Shown here in pieces: positions 31,534 to 41,662 of a DNA stretch of 64,000 nucleotides; positions within the stretch are counted from its first letter, which is position 1; every line of letters starts with the position of its first letter. The position numbers and the translations under genes are program-made. Under the pieces are notes generated by a model. It was given only the letters and a program-made list of their open reading frames with translations, did not search any database and was not told the DNA's origin. The stretch is from Craterostigma plantagineum (lineage: Eukaryota; Streptophyta; Magnoliopsida; Lamiales; Linderniaceae). The stretch spans positions 16,448,001 through 16,512,000 of the forward strand of contig JAPQWV010000018.1 in the NCBI GenBank assembly GCA_027422505.1. The letters run 5' to 3'.

Positions 31534-33583
31534 ATGGCTTCCCAGAAAAGCACCGATTTTTACGACGTTTTGGGGCTGGAAAAGGAGTGCACAGCTTCTG
31601 AGCTGAAGAAGGCTTACAAGAAACTAGCAATGGTTAGTTAGTTCAATCGTATTCGAAAGAATCAGACACAAAGTTTTTCATTTTCAATTAATGATCTTGG
31701 GATTTTTCTAGGCGATGTAATTAGTTTGTTTAATCCTATGATGTTAGAAATTTCACCCTGACCGTTGCTCGGCTTCTGGGAATTTGAAGAACGTTGAAGA
31801 TGCGAAGAGTAAATTCCAAGACATTCAACGAGCTTATTCTGGTAATTTTTTCATCTCAAAGATCTCTCTCTTCTTTTTTTTTTTTTTTTTAACTTTTTCG
31901 TTTTTTGTGTGAACTAATTGATCGTTCGTCTGCAATGTTAGTGCTTTCGGACAGCAACAAGAGGTTTCTTTACGATGTTGGGGTCTACGATTGCGACGAT
32001 GATAATGACGAAATTGTAAGCCCTCTTCGTGTATATATATTCTAATTAATGAATAATTTGGGGAGTGTCTTGTTGAGATCATTTGTCCCACGTTCAAAAT
32101 TCACTTTTGTCCGACTATAAATCAAAGAAGTCTCATCTTCTCTCACTAATTAATTTTTGGATGGAATGGTCGAGGAAATTTTTTTCTAAAAAGATTTGCC
32201 TTCAAATTGTTACACCTTTACTAACTGGAGCCGATATTGACAAGTTATTTGGTCATGTGTGGAAGGTAGATTAATAGTTGTGAGTCAATCATCGAAATCA
32301 AATAGATTAGGGACTAAAAATACAGTACGGTTATAGATTAGAGCAATTCCAACTTGAAGCATGAAAATACAGTTAATTCTGCACAATGTTACAGCTGTTA
32401 AAGTGTTATTACTCCAATCCATAAACTCTATTTTCTACACTAATATTCACTCCAACCCATTGAATCCATTTTCTACTCTAAAAATCAAATTCTTATATTA
32501 AACTTTATACTATAGCAATTAAAAAAATTATAATAATTAACATTTAAAAACTAAATTACAAACTTAGCATATCATTTAATTATAATATTATTAAGTTAAA
32601 ATGTAAATATAAATGAAATAATAGGAAATTAATTTTTTTTATTTTTATTATTTAAGAATATCAAATATTTTAATAATTAAAATAATTTTTATTAAATAAA
32701 TTATAAATGAGTAGAAAGTACAACACAATTTTTGTGTATAAAATTGTGTGTACTCTACATCTAGAGTATCTCTGCTAATCAACACAATATTAGTGTTAAT
32801 ATAGTCTCATTGGAGTAAAAACGTGCTTTATTTTTGTGTTTTACACAAAAATGAAGTACCCGTTGGAGATGCTCCTAGGAACACTACTGTAAAATGACAA
32901 AGGTATCAATCACTATCAAGTCATTGATTAAAAAGCCTAGTCAATGATGCTATTCTTTTTCAAAAAAATAATGTTAAAGGCCATTTTTATTAAAAAAATC
33001 CATCGATCGAAAACAATTCTCGGGCCAATTCTTGACGGATTGGCCCTCGTACTTTTTGACCTAATCAATTGGGTCCTTGATTGCAGGGTATGGGCGATTT
33101 CTTGAGCGAAATGGTGGAAATGATGTCCCAAAACAAGCACGAGGTGAGCTTAAAATTTCATTCAAAAAAAATAAAAATGAATTTCGTTCTTTACCGAGCG
33201 CAATCTAATACGATTCTCGACAGGAAAATCGAGACGGAAGTTTCGAAGAATTTCAGCAACTCTTCGACCAGATATTCGATAGCAACTCCGTCGATTCGAA
33301 CAATCGATCCTCCGAAGTACTATGGAAGAAGAGAACGTCTTCTGACATGAGTTCGACGTTCGAAGACAGGACAATGGTACTATGTTGTCTAGTTGGTTAC
33401 GTTATTTATATGTTTGTGTTTTTTTCCTCGATATTTTTTTTATTGTAATAACATGTAAAAAAACAGGCGGGCCGTTGGGGGGACGGGAATTCGAGTAGGA
33501 AGGGCGGGAGGAAGCAGAAAGTTTCGTCGGGAGGAGATGTTTCGTCGAGCGGTGAATGTTCGACTACTTCGATATCGGCTTAA
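31534..33583 (+). CDS. Small J-domain (DnaJ/HSP40 type III) protein
   Basis: Six exons with GT-AG borders: 31534-31632, 31748-31841, 31942-32015, 33087-33143, 33224-33376, 33467-33583; 197 codons. The start MASQKSTDFYDVLGLEKEC is preceded by AAA and opens the J-domain directly. Helix II-III shows KKAYKKLAM, the invariant HPD tripeptide (KFHPDRC across the exon 1-2 junction) and AYSVLSDSNKRFLYD. Downstream are an acidic CDDDNDE patch, a MGDFLSEMVEMM motif and a Ser/Lys-rich tail; there is no G/F or zinc-finger region, so it is a class III J-protein that would stimulate HSP70 ATPase. The family includes several small plant cytosolic/nuclear J-proteins with the GMGDFLxEM block. All phases agree and no disruption is seen. 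Intron 3 (1071 bp) contains a MITE. Confidence 0.92.
32341..32874. mobile_element. Tourist-like (PIF/Harbinger) MITE in J-protein intron 3
   Basis: The left end reads GAGCAATTCCAACTTGAAG and the right end on the other strand GAGCATCTCCAACGGGTAC, a well-known Tourist-type terminus. Flanking trinucleotides are TTA at left (32338-32340) and CTA at right (32875-32877), one mismatch from the expected 3-bp duplication. The 534-bp interior is AT-rich and noncoding. Confidence 0.7.
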
Positions 33584-33756
33584 GGCGTTGGTTGGTGTTC
33601 GATAGTTGATGATGTTTTTTTTTAGATTTTACGTTGTAAGATTTTTTCGGGGTTCTTTCCCCGACGGAGACTTTCTGGCCACTCATCCATTTTAGTTTGT
33701 GTATTTTTTTTCTTAATGCCGCTCAAATTATATAATAAAAATAAAATGGTTCCAAA

Positions 33757-34261
33757 TAGGGATGGCAACGGGGCGAGTCTGAAGCGAGTTTGGTAGGACC
33801 CGAGACCGCCCTGATTAACTTATATTGGATCCAAGACCCGCCCCGCCTAAAGCTTAGATCTGGCCCAGCCCGCCCCGAACCCGCATGAACCGGGTCTGAT
33901 CCGCCAGACCCGTTTCATGTTGAATTTTCTTTTTTTTTTTAAATTTTTCGGATTTTAGTTTTTTTAAATCTAAAAAGCAATAGAGATTAGGAGATTGAAC
34001 TCATGATCTCCACTATGTTAAAGCAAATACTTATCCATTGGGCCACATGGACCTTCATTGATAACTAAACATTTCTATAAATATAACTAATCAATAAATT
34101 TTATATATAAATGTATACCGGGGCGGGTTTCGGGTCGGGGTTTGAGGCGGAGTTGGCCGGACCCGAGACCTGCCCTGGACCCGCCAGGTTAAGCCCTTTG
34201 GGCCCCTAACCCGCCCCGTTACCCGATAATTGAAAACATACCCGACCCATTGCCATCCCTA
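33757..34261. mobile_element. hAT-type MITE (505 bp)
   Basis: Terminal repeats are TAGGGATGGCAACGGGGC at left and, inverted at right, TAGGGATGGCAATGGGTC. Flanks are GTTCCAAA (33749-33756) and GTTCCAAT (34262-34269), 7 of 8 identical. GC-rich CCCGCCCC-type subterminal blocks flank an AT-rich core. A tRNA-like A box (TGGCCCAATGG, minus strand 34046-34036) and B-box-like sequence (34002-33991) lie in the core. Confidence 0.88.
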
Positions 34262-34516
34262 GTTCCAATACCATGAAATGGAAATCACTTGGTATCACAT
34301 GTTCTTGCAAATAACAATCTAACTTCGATTTACAACATATCTATACTCTCATATAAAGAGTAGCTGGGTCTGAAATTCTGAAAAATTATCAATTGATTTG
34401 TAAAGTGTGTTTTTACTATTTATCCTTGATATCTTATTTTATTACAATTTTATCTTTAGTTTAAAATTTTATTTTTAAATAACTTAATTAATAATATAAC
34501 ATATCAGAATGTAAAT

Positions 34517-34755
34517 ATATGTGCGCATATCGTGTGATTAACATATTAGTCTTTAGGAATGTATGTGACAAATATTAGGTTTAGAATATTGAATAATTTT
34601 TTATTTTATTATATCGGATTTTACAAGGGGAACGGGCCACTATATATATTTGCGCATACCGTGTGATAAGTCTTTAGGAATAGCGACAAATATTAGGTTT
34701 AGAATATTAATTGAGTGATTTTGTATTTTAATATATCCGATTTTCTAGGGGAAAT
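34517..34755. repeat. Tandem duplication of about 110-120 bp
   Basis: Two diverged copies (about 34520-34640 and 34655-34755) share GTGTGAT, AGTCTTTAGGAAT, GACAAATATTAGGTTTAGAATATT and a TCCGATTTT...GGGGAA end. The second copy is cut by the 5' LTR of Copia-2. Its continuation ACGGGCCACTA reappears after the 3' LTR at about 39176. Confidence 0.75.
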
Positions 34756-34984
34756 GTATTAATTAGTCAATGCTTTATCTAAGTTATTTGGTTTATTTCA
34801 TTTATAAGTTTAGTCTTAGTTACTGGTAGGTTCTTAGCAGTTGACAATATGTTGATCGTGTGTTACAGTTTCTTTTGTCTTGGCAAGTTATCGAGTCTAT
34901 AGTTATAAGTGTGAAGCATGTAATCTTACTCTGATGCAATATAATATTACATCCTTAGTCTTCTCCACTTTTTCTCTTTTTACA
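34755..34984 (+). repeat. Copia-2 5' LTR
   Basis: Starts TGTATTAATTAG and ends CTTTTTACA directly before the primer site. It aligns over its whole length with 38941-39173, with a small indel at the start and one near the end. Confidence 0.88.
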
Positions 34985-34996
34985 TGGTATCAGAGC
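34985..34996 (+). other. Copia-2 primer-binding site (tRNA-Met)
   Basis: TGGTATCAGAGC immediately follows the LTR end. Confidence 0.95.
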
Positions 34997-35083
34997 CTCG
35001 TTGAAGCTTCTATATACGCTTTCTTTCTTCTTTCTATCAAGCGGTGTTGTCTTGTTGGAGTAGTTTGAAAGCTGTGAAAAGAG

Positions 35084-35860
35084 ATGGAGATTGCAAATGG
35101 AGGAGGAAGTTCAAGTACGCAATACGGTGTTGATAAGCTTGTAGGAACAAACTACAAGTATTGGAGGATGTGCATGGAAGCATATCTTCAAGGTCAAGAT
35201 CTGTGGGATCTTGTGGCTGGAGATGACGGCGAAATTCCTGCCGAAACTCCGAAAAATTCTGAACCACGTCGAAAATGGAAGATTAGGTGTGGTAAGCCGC
35301 TCTTTGCTTTAAGAACTTCTATTAGCAAAGAGTTTATCGATCATGTTTGAGACATCAACTCACCCAAAGAAGTTTGGGAGACGCTTGAGAGGTTATTTTC
35401 CAAAAGGAACACAGAAAGGCTGCAATTATTGGAAAATGATTTGGCATCGTCCACACAAGGAGGTATGTATATTTTTGAGTATTTCTGACGAGTGAAGAGC
35501 CTTTGTGCTGAACTTTCAGAACTAGATGCGGATGAGAAAATTAGCGAAGGAAGAGTACATCGATACAGATTCTGCTCTATTCTCAAAGGGGAAGCAATTC
35601 AAGAAGAACACGATGCCATGGAATAAGACCTATGAGAAGAAAGCCGCATCAGGAAAATCTACAGGTGAGTGCTCATAGAATAACAAGACTTTCAAGTGTT
35701 ATAGGTGTGGAAAGCCTGGACATATCAAAAGGTATTGCAGAGTGAAGCTTTCCAAAGCGAATGTTGCCGCTGAAAATGAAAATGGGGGTCATCTGAACTG
35801 GGAGCAATGTTTCACAACAGAAGTAGCTAAAATAAAAAATGGAATTATTATCGATCATTG
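35084..35860 (+). pseudogene. Copia-2 gag
   Basis: Starts MEIANGGG; contains LVGTNYKYWRMCMEAYLQGQ (gag DUF4219/UBN2 region) and, after in-frame stops at 35348 and about 35488 plus a frameshift, a CCHC zinc knuckle (CYRCGKPGHIKRYC, 35697-35738). The order is that of a Copia gag. Stops and shifts mean it cannot give a full protein. Confidence 0.85.
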
Positions 35861-36740
35861 CAAGTTCAAGCTGTTTCTAATAAAGATACATGCAGGTCTG
35901 AATGGATAGTTGATTCAGGTTGCTCTCACCATGTAACTGGGGATGACTCATTCCTTTCAGCGGTTCGAGAACACAAAGGAGATCGTGTCATAATTACTGC
36001 GGATAATTCAACCTATCTTGTAGCAAAAGAAGGAATTGTGAAGATCAACACTAACGACAAGAGTGCAGTGAAGCTCAATGATGTCTTTCATGTCCCAGGT
36101 TTAAAGAGAAATTTAATTTCTGTTCTCAAATCACAGACTCGGGAAAATATGTGTTATTTGGACCCGAAGATGTGAAGGTTCTCGATAATGTGAAAGGCAT
36201 GTCTTCTGATTGTGTTGCCTTTGGCGAGAGAAAAGGTTCCTTGTTTGTTATGTAAAAAAAACAAGTCAGATGGAAAACACAACGATCTGGCATGCTCGTT
36301 TGGGTCACATAGACTATCAATCATTGCAACAGATTGTTTCAAAGAATCTAGTAGAAGGCTTCCCAATCTACGGAATGTTCATGAAGATGTTATTTGTCAA
36401 GGTTGTCAATTTCGCAAATCACATCGTCTTCCATTTAAGAATTCGCCAAATCGAAGGTCTTCAATCTTTGAGCTAATACATACAGATTTGATGGGTCCTA
36501 TGCGAACACCAAGCTACATTGGATATCGCTACGTCATGGTTTTGGTGGATGATTTTTCAAGGCACACGTGGGTAATTCTTGAAGAAAAAGCATGAAGCAT
36601 TATCAAAGTTTATTGAATACAATAATGATGTAGAAGCTGAATTTGGGCAGTATATCAAATGTTTGCGAAGCGATAACGGAGGAGAATTTACGTCAGATGA
36701 GTTCTTCGAATATTGCAGGCAGAATGGTATTTTACGCAAA
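35861..36740 (+). pseudogene. Copia-2 protease and integrase N-terminal half
   Basis: The protease active site is intact (WIVDSGCSHHVTGDD, about 35899). The integrase zinc module (TIWHARLGHIDYQSLQQIVS, CQGC-type cysteines) and the first core aspartate (HTDLMGPM, about 36479) follow, but the frame changes near 36130, 36210-36290 and 36590. Nothing beyond the usual Copia content is present. Confidence 0.82.
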
Positions 36741-37507
36741 TGACATGTCCAAATACTCCTGAGCAGAATGGCGTTTCTGAGAAAAAGTTGGCTCATCTTG
36801 CGTCGATGAGTTTATCTTGGTTACACGATAAAAATCTTCCCAGAGAACTTTGGGCAGAAGCTACTCAATGTGCGTCTCATGTGATAAATCGTCTACCTCC
36901 GTGTTCGGGTAAAGAAAAATCTCCGTTTGAGCTTTTATATCATAAAAAGCCAAATGTTAATTACTTTCGTATATTTGGTTCGCTTTATTATGTTCATGTT
37001 CCAAAGTCTAACCGCACAACGCTTGACCCAAAAGCGAAGAAGTGCATTTTTGTTGGATACGATTTATGCAGAAAAGGGTGGAGGTGCATGGATCCAGAAA
37101 CGAGAAAGTTTGTCACTTCAAGAGATGTGGTATTCGATCAAGTTTCGTCAAATTACTTTATTCATAATTCATCGAGTCAGGAAGTTATCCTTGATGGTGA
37201 TCGAGAAGGATTTCACCTTCCTGAAGAAGACAATCTAGATGCTTCAAACAACAACGAAAATTCTGCTTCTAATATCTCAAATTCAGTAGGTGAACAACAG
37301 CGAAGGTCCACAAGAGAGAAAAGACAGCCGACTTATCTTAAAGACTATGATGTTCAACTTGATCATTGTACATTTACGTCATGTTTCGTCGCTGGAGATG
37401 TCACTGATGAACCAACATGTTTTGAGGAAGCAGAAGGTAGTCTCGAGTGGAAAAATGCTATGCAAGAAGAGATTGACGCCTTAGTAAAAATCAGACGTGG
37501 GAGTTAG
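36713..37507 (+). CDS. Copia-2 integrase C-terminal part
   Basis: An open frame of about 260 codons contains TCPNTPEQNGVSEKKLAHLA (core catalytic E region), the C-terminal KPNVNYFRIFGSLYYVHVPK and KCIFVGYDLCRKGWR motifs, and a hydrophilic spacer up to the start of the RT domain (ECAEGSLEWKNAMQEEIDAL-like). It is the longest intact frame of this element. Confidence 0.85.
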   Translation: MQAEWYFTQMTCPNTPEQNGVSEKKLAHLASMSLSWLHDKNLPRELWAEATQCASHVINRLPPCSGKEKSPFELLYHKKPNVNYFRIFGSLYYVHVPKSNRTTLDPKAKKCIFVGYDLCRKGWRCMDPETRKFVTSRDVVFDQVSSNYFIHNSSSQEVILDGDREGFHLPEEDNLDASNNNENSASNISNSVGEQQRRSTREKRQPTYLKDYDVQLDHCTFTSCFVAGDVTDEPTCFEEAEGSLEWKNAMQEEIDALVKIRRGS

Positions 37508-38953
37508 TTCCAAAGCCTCAAAACTGCGGACCTATCACATGTAAATGGGTCTATCGTTTGAAGAGAAAATCAGATGGAATTGTACGCAAGGCGCGACTAG
37601 TCGCACATGGTTTTTCTCAAAGCTACGGATTGGATTATCAGGAGACGTTTAGTCCGGTTGCAAAAATGATAACAGTAAGAACCATTTTTTCTCTTGCAAC
37701 TCTAAAGAGTGGAAACTGTGGCATCTTGACGTGAAGAATGCATTTCTTTACGGGGAGTTGGATCATGAAGTATTCATGGAGCAGCCACAAGAATATGTTT
37801 GAAAGTTATATCCTCACCATGTTTGTCGGCTAAAGAAAGCATTATACGGCCTCAAACCAGCCCCACGGGCTTGGTATGGTAAAATCGCTCAATATCTCGT
37901 CTTTGGTGTATATAAAGTTTTTGATGCGGATTCTAGTTTATTTATTAGACTAGAATCAGGTATGCATATGGTATTACTATATGTGGATGATATGATAATT
38001 ACGGGCGGTGATGAAGATGGGAGTCTATGCTGAAAATGAGTTAGCTGTTCGCTTTGAGATGAAAAACTTAGGGGAAGCTGGCTGCTTTCTTGGTCTGGAA
38101 GTTGAAAAAACAGAACAAAGATATTTTATTTCTCAAAGAAGATATGCTGAAGAGCTATTGAAGCGTTTTTTGGCATGGGGGAGTCCAAAGCCAAAGCTAC
38201 ACCAATGGAGTCGAGCCTCAAGTTGATGAAAGACGAAGGAAAACCATTATCAGATCCTACAAAGTACAGACAACTTGTTGGTAGTTTAATCTATTTAACT
38301 ATCACAAGACCTGAAATTGCCTATTCTGTTGGTCGAATATCTCAGTTCATGGAATATCCAAGAACTTCACTCTTGGAAGCTGGAAAAAGGATTCTACGAT
38401 ATATTATTGCGACTACTGATTGGTCTTCTTTATAAGAAAGGAACTGATTTTTATGTGAAGGGATTTGTTGATGCAGACTGGGCAGGTAACACTGATGATC
38501 GTCATTCAACTTCTGGGATCTGTTTTCCTGCGGGTTCTGCTGCAATTTCGTGGTGCAGCAAGAAGCAAACATCTGTCGCATTGTCTAGCACAGAAGCTGA
38601 ATAGGTGGCAGCGACAATGGCAGCTCACGAATGTATTTGGCTGAAGCGCTTGTTGGGAGATATGTTTGGTAAAGCCGATAATGCAGTACAAAATTTGCTG
38701 TGATAATGAAAGTGCCGTCAAACTTGCTTCGAATCCGATTTTTCATGCTAGAACGAAGCACATTGAAGTCCGTTATCACTATATTAGAGAGGAAGTGTTG
38801 GATCACGAGATTGAACTGATCGGAATTTCTTCAAATGATCAAGTTGCAGATATATTTACAAAAGCGATGGGAAAGCCGAAGTTTGAGAACTTTAGAGCTG
38901 CTCTTGGGGTCGTGAGTCATAAGCATGTAATAAGGGGGAGTATTAAAAATTAG
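37508..38953 (+). pseudogene. Copia-2 reverse transcriptase and RNase H
   Basis: Motifs appear in order but in shifting frames: CKWVYRLKRKSDG, ETFSPVAKMITVRTIF, DVKNAFLYGELDHEVFMEQP, LYVDDMIITGG (about 37977), then RNase H with GFVDADWAGNTDDRHSTSG, ALSSTEAE followed by an in-frame TAG, and CDNESAVKLASNPIFHARTK at the end. The catalytic YVDD is kept. Confidence 0.88.
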
Positions 38954-39173
38954 TCCATTCTTTATCTAAGTTATTTGGTTTATTTCATATGTGAGTTTAG
39001 TCTTAGTTACTGTTAGGTTCTTCGCAGTTGACATATGTTGATCGTGTGTTACAGTTTCTTTTGTCTTTGCATGTTATCGAGTCTGTAGTTATAAGTGTGA
39101 AGCATGTAATCTTACTCTGATGCAATATAATATTACAGCCTTAGTCTTCTCCAGTTTTTCTCTTTTTATTACA
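38941..39173 (+). repeat. Copia-2 3' LTR
   Basis: Begins TATTAAAAATTAG right after the purine tract and ends CTTTTTATTACA. The initial TG of a canonical LTR is changed to TA here. Confidence 0.87.
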
Positions 39174-39261
39174 AAACGGGCCACTAAATAATAATTAGTG
39201 TTTATATATGTTTTCTCAAAGGTCCGAATTTATTAATGTGTCTCGTCTATCTACGTACTTA

Positions 39262-39593
39262 CACTACAAGAAAACATAGTATCAGACACGGAAAATAGAT
39301 ACGGAATATGTTTCGTGTCTAAATTATGATTAGAAACGGATTCTGACACGGTTTTTTATTTTTATTTCAAAATAATTAGTTCTTTTATTTAGACACGGAT
39401 TATTTACAGAAATAAAAACGGAAATGTGACAAAATTCATTTTAGAACGATATATATCCGTGTCCAAATTTGCTTCGAGAACAACACCTACACATCATACA
39501 CGGATAATTCGGTGTCTAATCACTCAATAGATATGAAATTTTGATTTTAGACACCGAAATTTCCGTGTCTAATATGTCTGTTTTCTAGTAGTG
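39262..39593. mobile_element. CACTA-type MITE (332 bp)
   Basis: Starts CACTACAAGAAAACA and ends TGTTTTCTAGTAGTG, an inverted repeat with one mismatch. Flanked by perfect 3-bp duplications TTA (39259-39261, 39594-39596), the CACTA signature. Subterminal repeats of the ACACGGA/TCCGTGTC type recur through the element. It encodes nothing. Confidence 0.95.
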
Positions 39594-39596
39594 TTA

Positions 39597-40176
39597 CCAT
39601 TACAAGGAAAATGCACAAAAAAAAGCACACACATTGCCTTACAACTCAAGAAAATGTCCCAAGACACCAACATCGAGCACATCATAAATCTACAGTATTA
39701 CTGCATGAGATTTTTCACTACACGACACATAAAATACCTACAAATCTATCTAATCTAATAAGATTATTCAAAGAGTATCATAACATAACCTCCATTTAGA
39801 CTAAACTTTGTCTTCTTAATTCTATATCTCCAGGACGACGTCTGCAAAACAAAATGTATAACTACAAAATGGTTAATACAATGCTTAACTTGTTGATAAT
39901 AAATCCTTAATTCACAAGCTTACATTCAGAATCCGTTTTGTCCCATTTTGATCTTGCAAGAGTAATATCATCGCTACGATCGCCTGAAGATGGCTTCGAT
40001 TCGACATCCTTTTCTTTCCTCGAATTCTCTATAAATCTCTTCATCGAAGAATTACCCCTCGACGTGTTTCTGTGATACACCTTCTTCGTTAGCATCATCC
40101 TCATAAGCTACCACAAGTAAATTTTCATGATGTAACTTGAAAATATCCTTCATATGATCAATTTTGTCTAAACATA
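39597..40176. other. Intergenic, no supported gene
   Basis: Short ORFs only. The minus-strand frame 39907-40104 has a basic, serine-rich composition but no recognisable domain and no splice partners. Confidence 0.4.
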
Positions 40177-40383
40177 TTATGGTGCTCACCTTGCGTGAGC
40201 ACCTTCGTGAGCACCAACCACATCAACGCGCCAATTCAGCATACAATGGAATTTTTATTGATCTATAACCTACACATGGGATTAGTGAGCCCGTCGGGGG
40301 TTGATTTGGCATGTTGACGTGGCATAAAAAATGCCACACAGCAGGTGCCCACGGATGGTGCTCACGCAAGGCGAGCACCATAA
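40177..40383. mobile_element. Small MITE-like inverted repeat element (about 207 bp)
   Basis: TTATGGTGCTCACCTTGCGT at left (40177) and its inverse TTATGGTGCTCGCCTTGCGT at right (ending 40383) form a terminal repeat of about 27 bp. A second inner copy GTGAGCACC lies close to the left arm. No certain target duplication was found (ACAT is shared at both flanks). Confidence 0.7.
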
Positions 40384-40389
40384 CATTTC

Positions 40390-40390
<1 letters not shown>

Positions 40391-40426
<36 letters not shown>
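40391..40426. repeat. (AT)n microsatellite
   Basis: Two AT runs separated by ACAT, directly next to the MITE-like element. Confidence 0.9.
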
Positions 40427-40428
<2 letters not shown>

Positions 40429-40849
40429 GCGTTCATCGGTGCCACGTCAACGTACTAAATCAACAGAAGAGGTATTGTAGCATTGATTGACACATTTTAC
40501 GTAGATTTGATTGACACTTCTTACGTAGATATATGACATGTTGATGTCACACTGATCAAAGCCACATAAGATGAGCCCATAAAATTTCTCATATATTGGC
40601 TTAATCATTTATTTGGTTGGTCGTTATAAGGAAATTCTTCTATCAGGGGGTGATGTCAGGGCAATAATTTTCGAAAATCGTAGCATTTGAGGATACAAAT
40701 TAAAAATGGTGCAATATTGGGACACTACGTTTCAAAATCGAAACAATTGGAGGACACCGAGTTCCAAAATTCTGGAGTTAATTCTCCTCAAATCGATTTA
40801 ACTTTAAAACTCGATGTCGTAACATTACAATCCTTTAATTTAACCGTGT

Positions 40850-41662
40850 TACCTTCTCCATTCTCGATTCTTGAAACGTATCCCTCAAAGTCGGAGCACT
40901 CGGACGAATCGGCTCGCACAGACGAACATCTTATCCAACAGATACGAAAGCGACTTTTTCCCAATTTCTCCCTTTTTCTTCTTATCGCAAACGTTCTTAC
41001 ATCTTCCCAGAATAATCCTGATCGTCCGATCGATCTCCTCCTCATCCCTACCGTCTGAATAAATGTTGTATCGATCTGAGACCGTACAATCGACTTCCAA
41101 GCTCGAAGCGCAGTTTAGGAATCGATCCAACGGTAGCTGATGATCGTTCACGACATCTTTTTGGTTACTCTCAGTTTGGGGTTTCTTCGCAAAAGCTTAG
41201 TCAGTTCCTTTTGAAGCGTCCCCACTTCTTCTGCGGTGACTCTGGGAAATTGGGCGAAGAACATTCCTCTTCTTATGGTTTTTTCAATCAGATTTTTCTT
41301 GTGGATTATGACTTTGTAGATGAGAAGTATTGTTCGTTTTGACCTTTGATTCCAAACGTGCCTATGGATAGTAAACCGTCGGGCCATTTGTTGAACTCTT
41401 CTTTCTTCAACGGCTCTTTCTTACAATGGCCTGCGATAAACAAATCGATCGAATGAAATAACAGTTTGCACGATGTAACGGAGAAAGCTTATTGCAGCAA
41501 CTTATTACTTGATGAAGAAGGTGAAGTAATAGGAGCCCTTCTGTCCCCAGGATTGAAGTACTTATTCTGAACCCAACTGAAGAACTGCAGGGAAATGTGT
41601 ATATAATGGCAATCTAAGACATCATTAAATCAACGTGAAATCGTCTAAGTAGTTACCTTCAT
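40850..41662 (-). pseudogene. LAZY/DRO1 (NGR)-type gravitropism gene, pseudogene
   Basis: The family controls gravity response of roots and shoots at the plasma membrane. The typical tiny first exon is present: ATGAAG at 41662-41657 followed by GTAACT. Exon 2 (41584-41509) begins FFSWVQNKYFNPGD, like the family opening MKFFxWVQNK, and ends at GTAATA. Exon 3 starts at 41430 after TATCGCAG and contains FNKWPDGLLSIGTFG, the conserved GLLxIGTxG motif. Farther on, in other frames, are FPRVTAEEVGTLQKELTKLL, LPLDRFLNCASSLEVD, GKKSLSYLLDKMFVC and LRDTFQESRMEKVTR, all in family order. At least three frameshifts and several stops separate these blocks, and the usual C-terminal motif is not found. Splice sites and motif order suggest a once normal gene in situ, recently decayed, rather than a retrocopy. 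Confidence 0.75.

Larger units (their letters stand above)
34755..39173 (+). mobile_element. Copia-2 LTR retrotransposon, complete ends, degenerate coding
   Basis: The 5' LTR (34755-34984) is followed directly by TGGTATCAGAGC, then gag, protease, integrase, RT, RNase H, a purine tract (AAGGGGGAG, 38932-38940) and the 3' LTR (38941-39173). The LTRs are about 230 bp and highly similar with scattered differences and small indels. The coding region is broken by many stops and 1-nt shifts. No clean 5-bp target duplication is visible, but the flanks join as ...GGGGAAA / AAACGGGCC in agreement with an uninterrupted copy at 34633-34648. Confidence 0.93.

Noticed and set aside
34341..34380. Possible Helitron 5' end (TCTATACTCTCATATAAAGAG)
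   Set aside because: The start resembles some plant Helitron termini, but no CTRRT end with hairpin was found downstream and no Rep/helicase coding exists.
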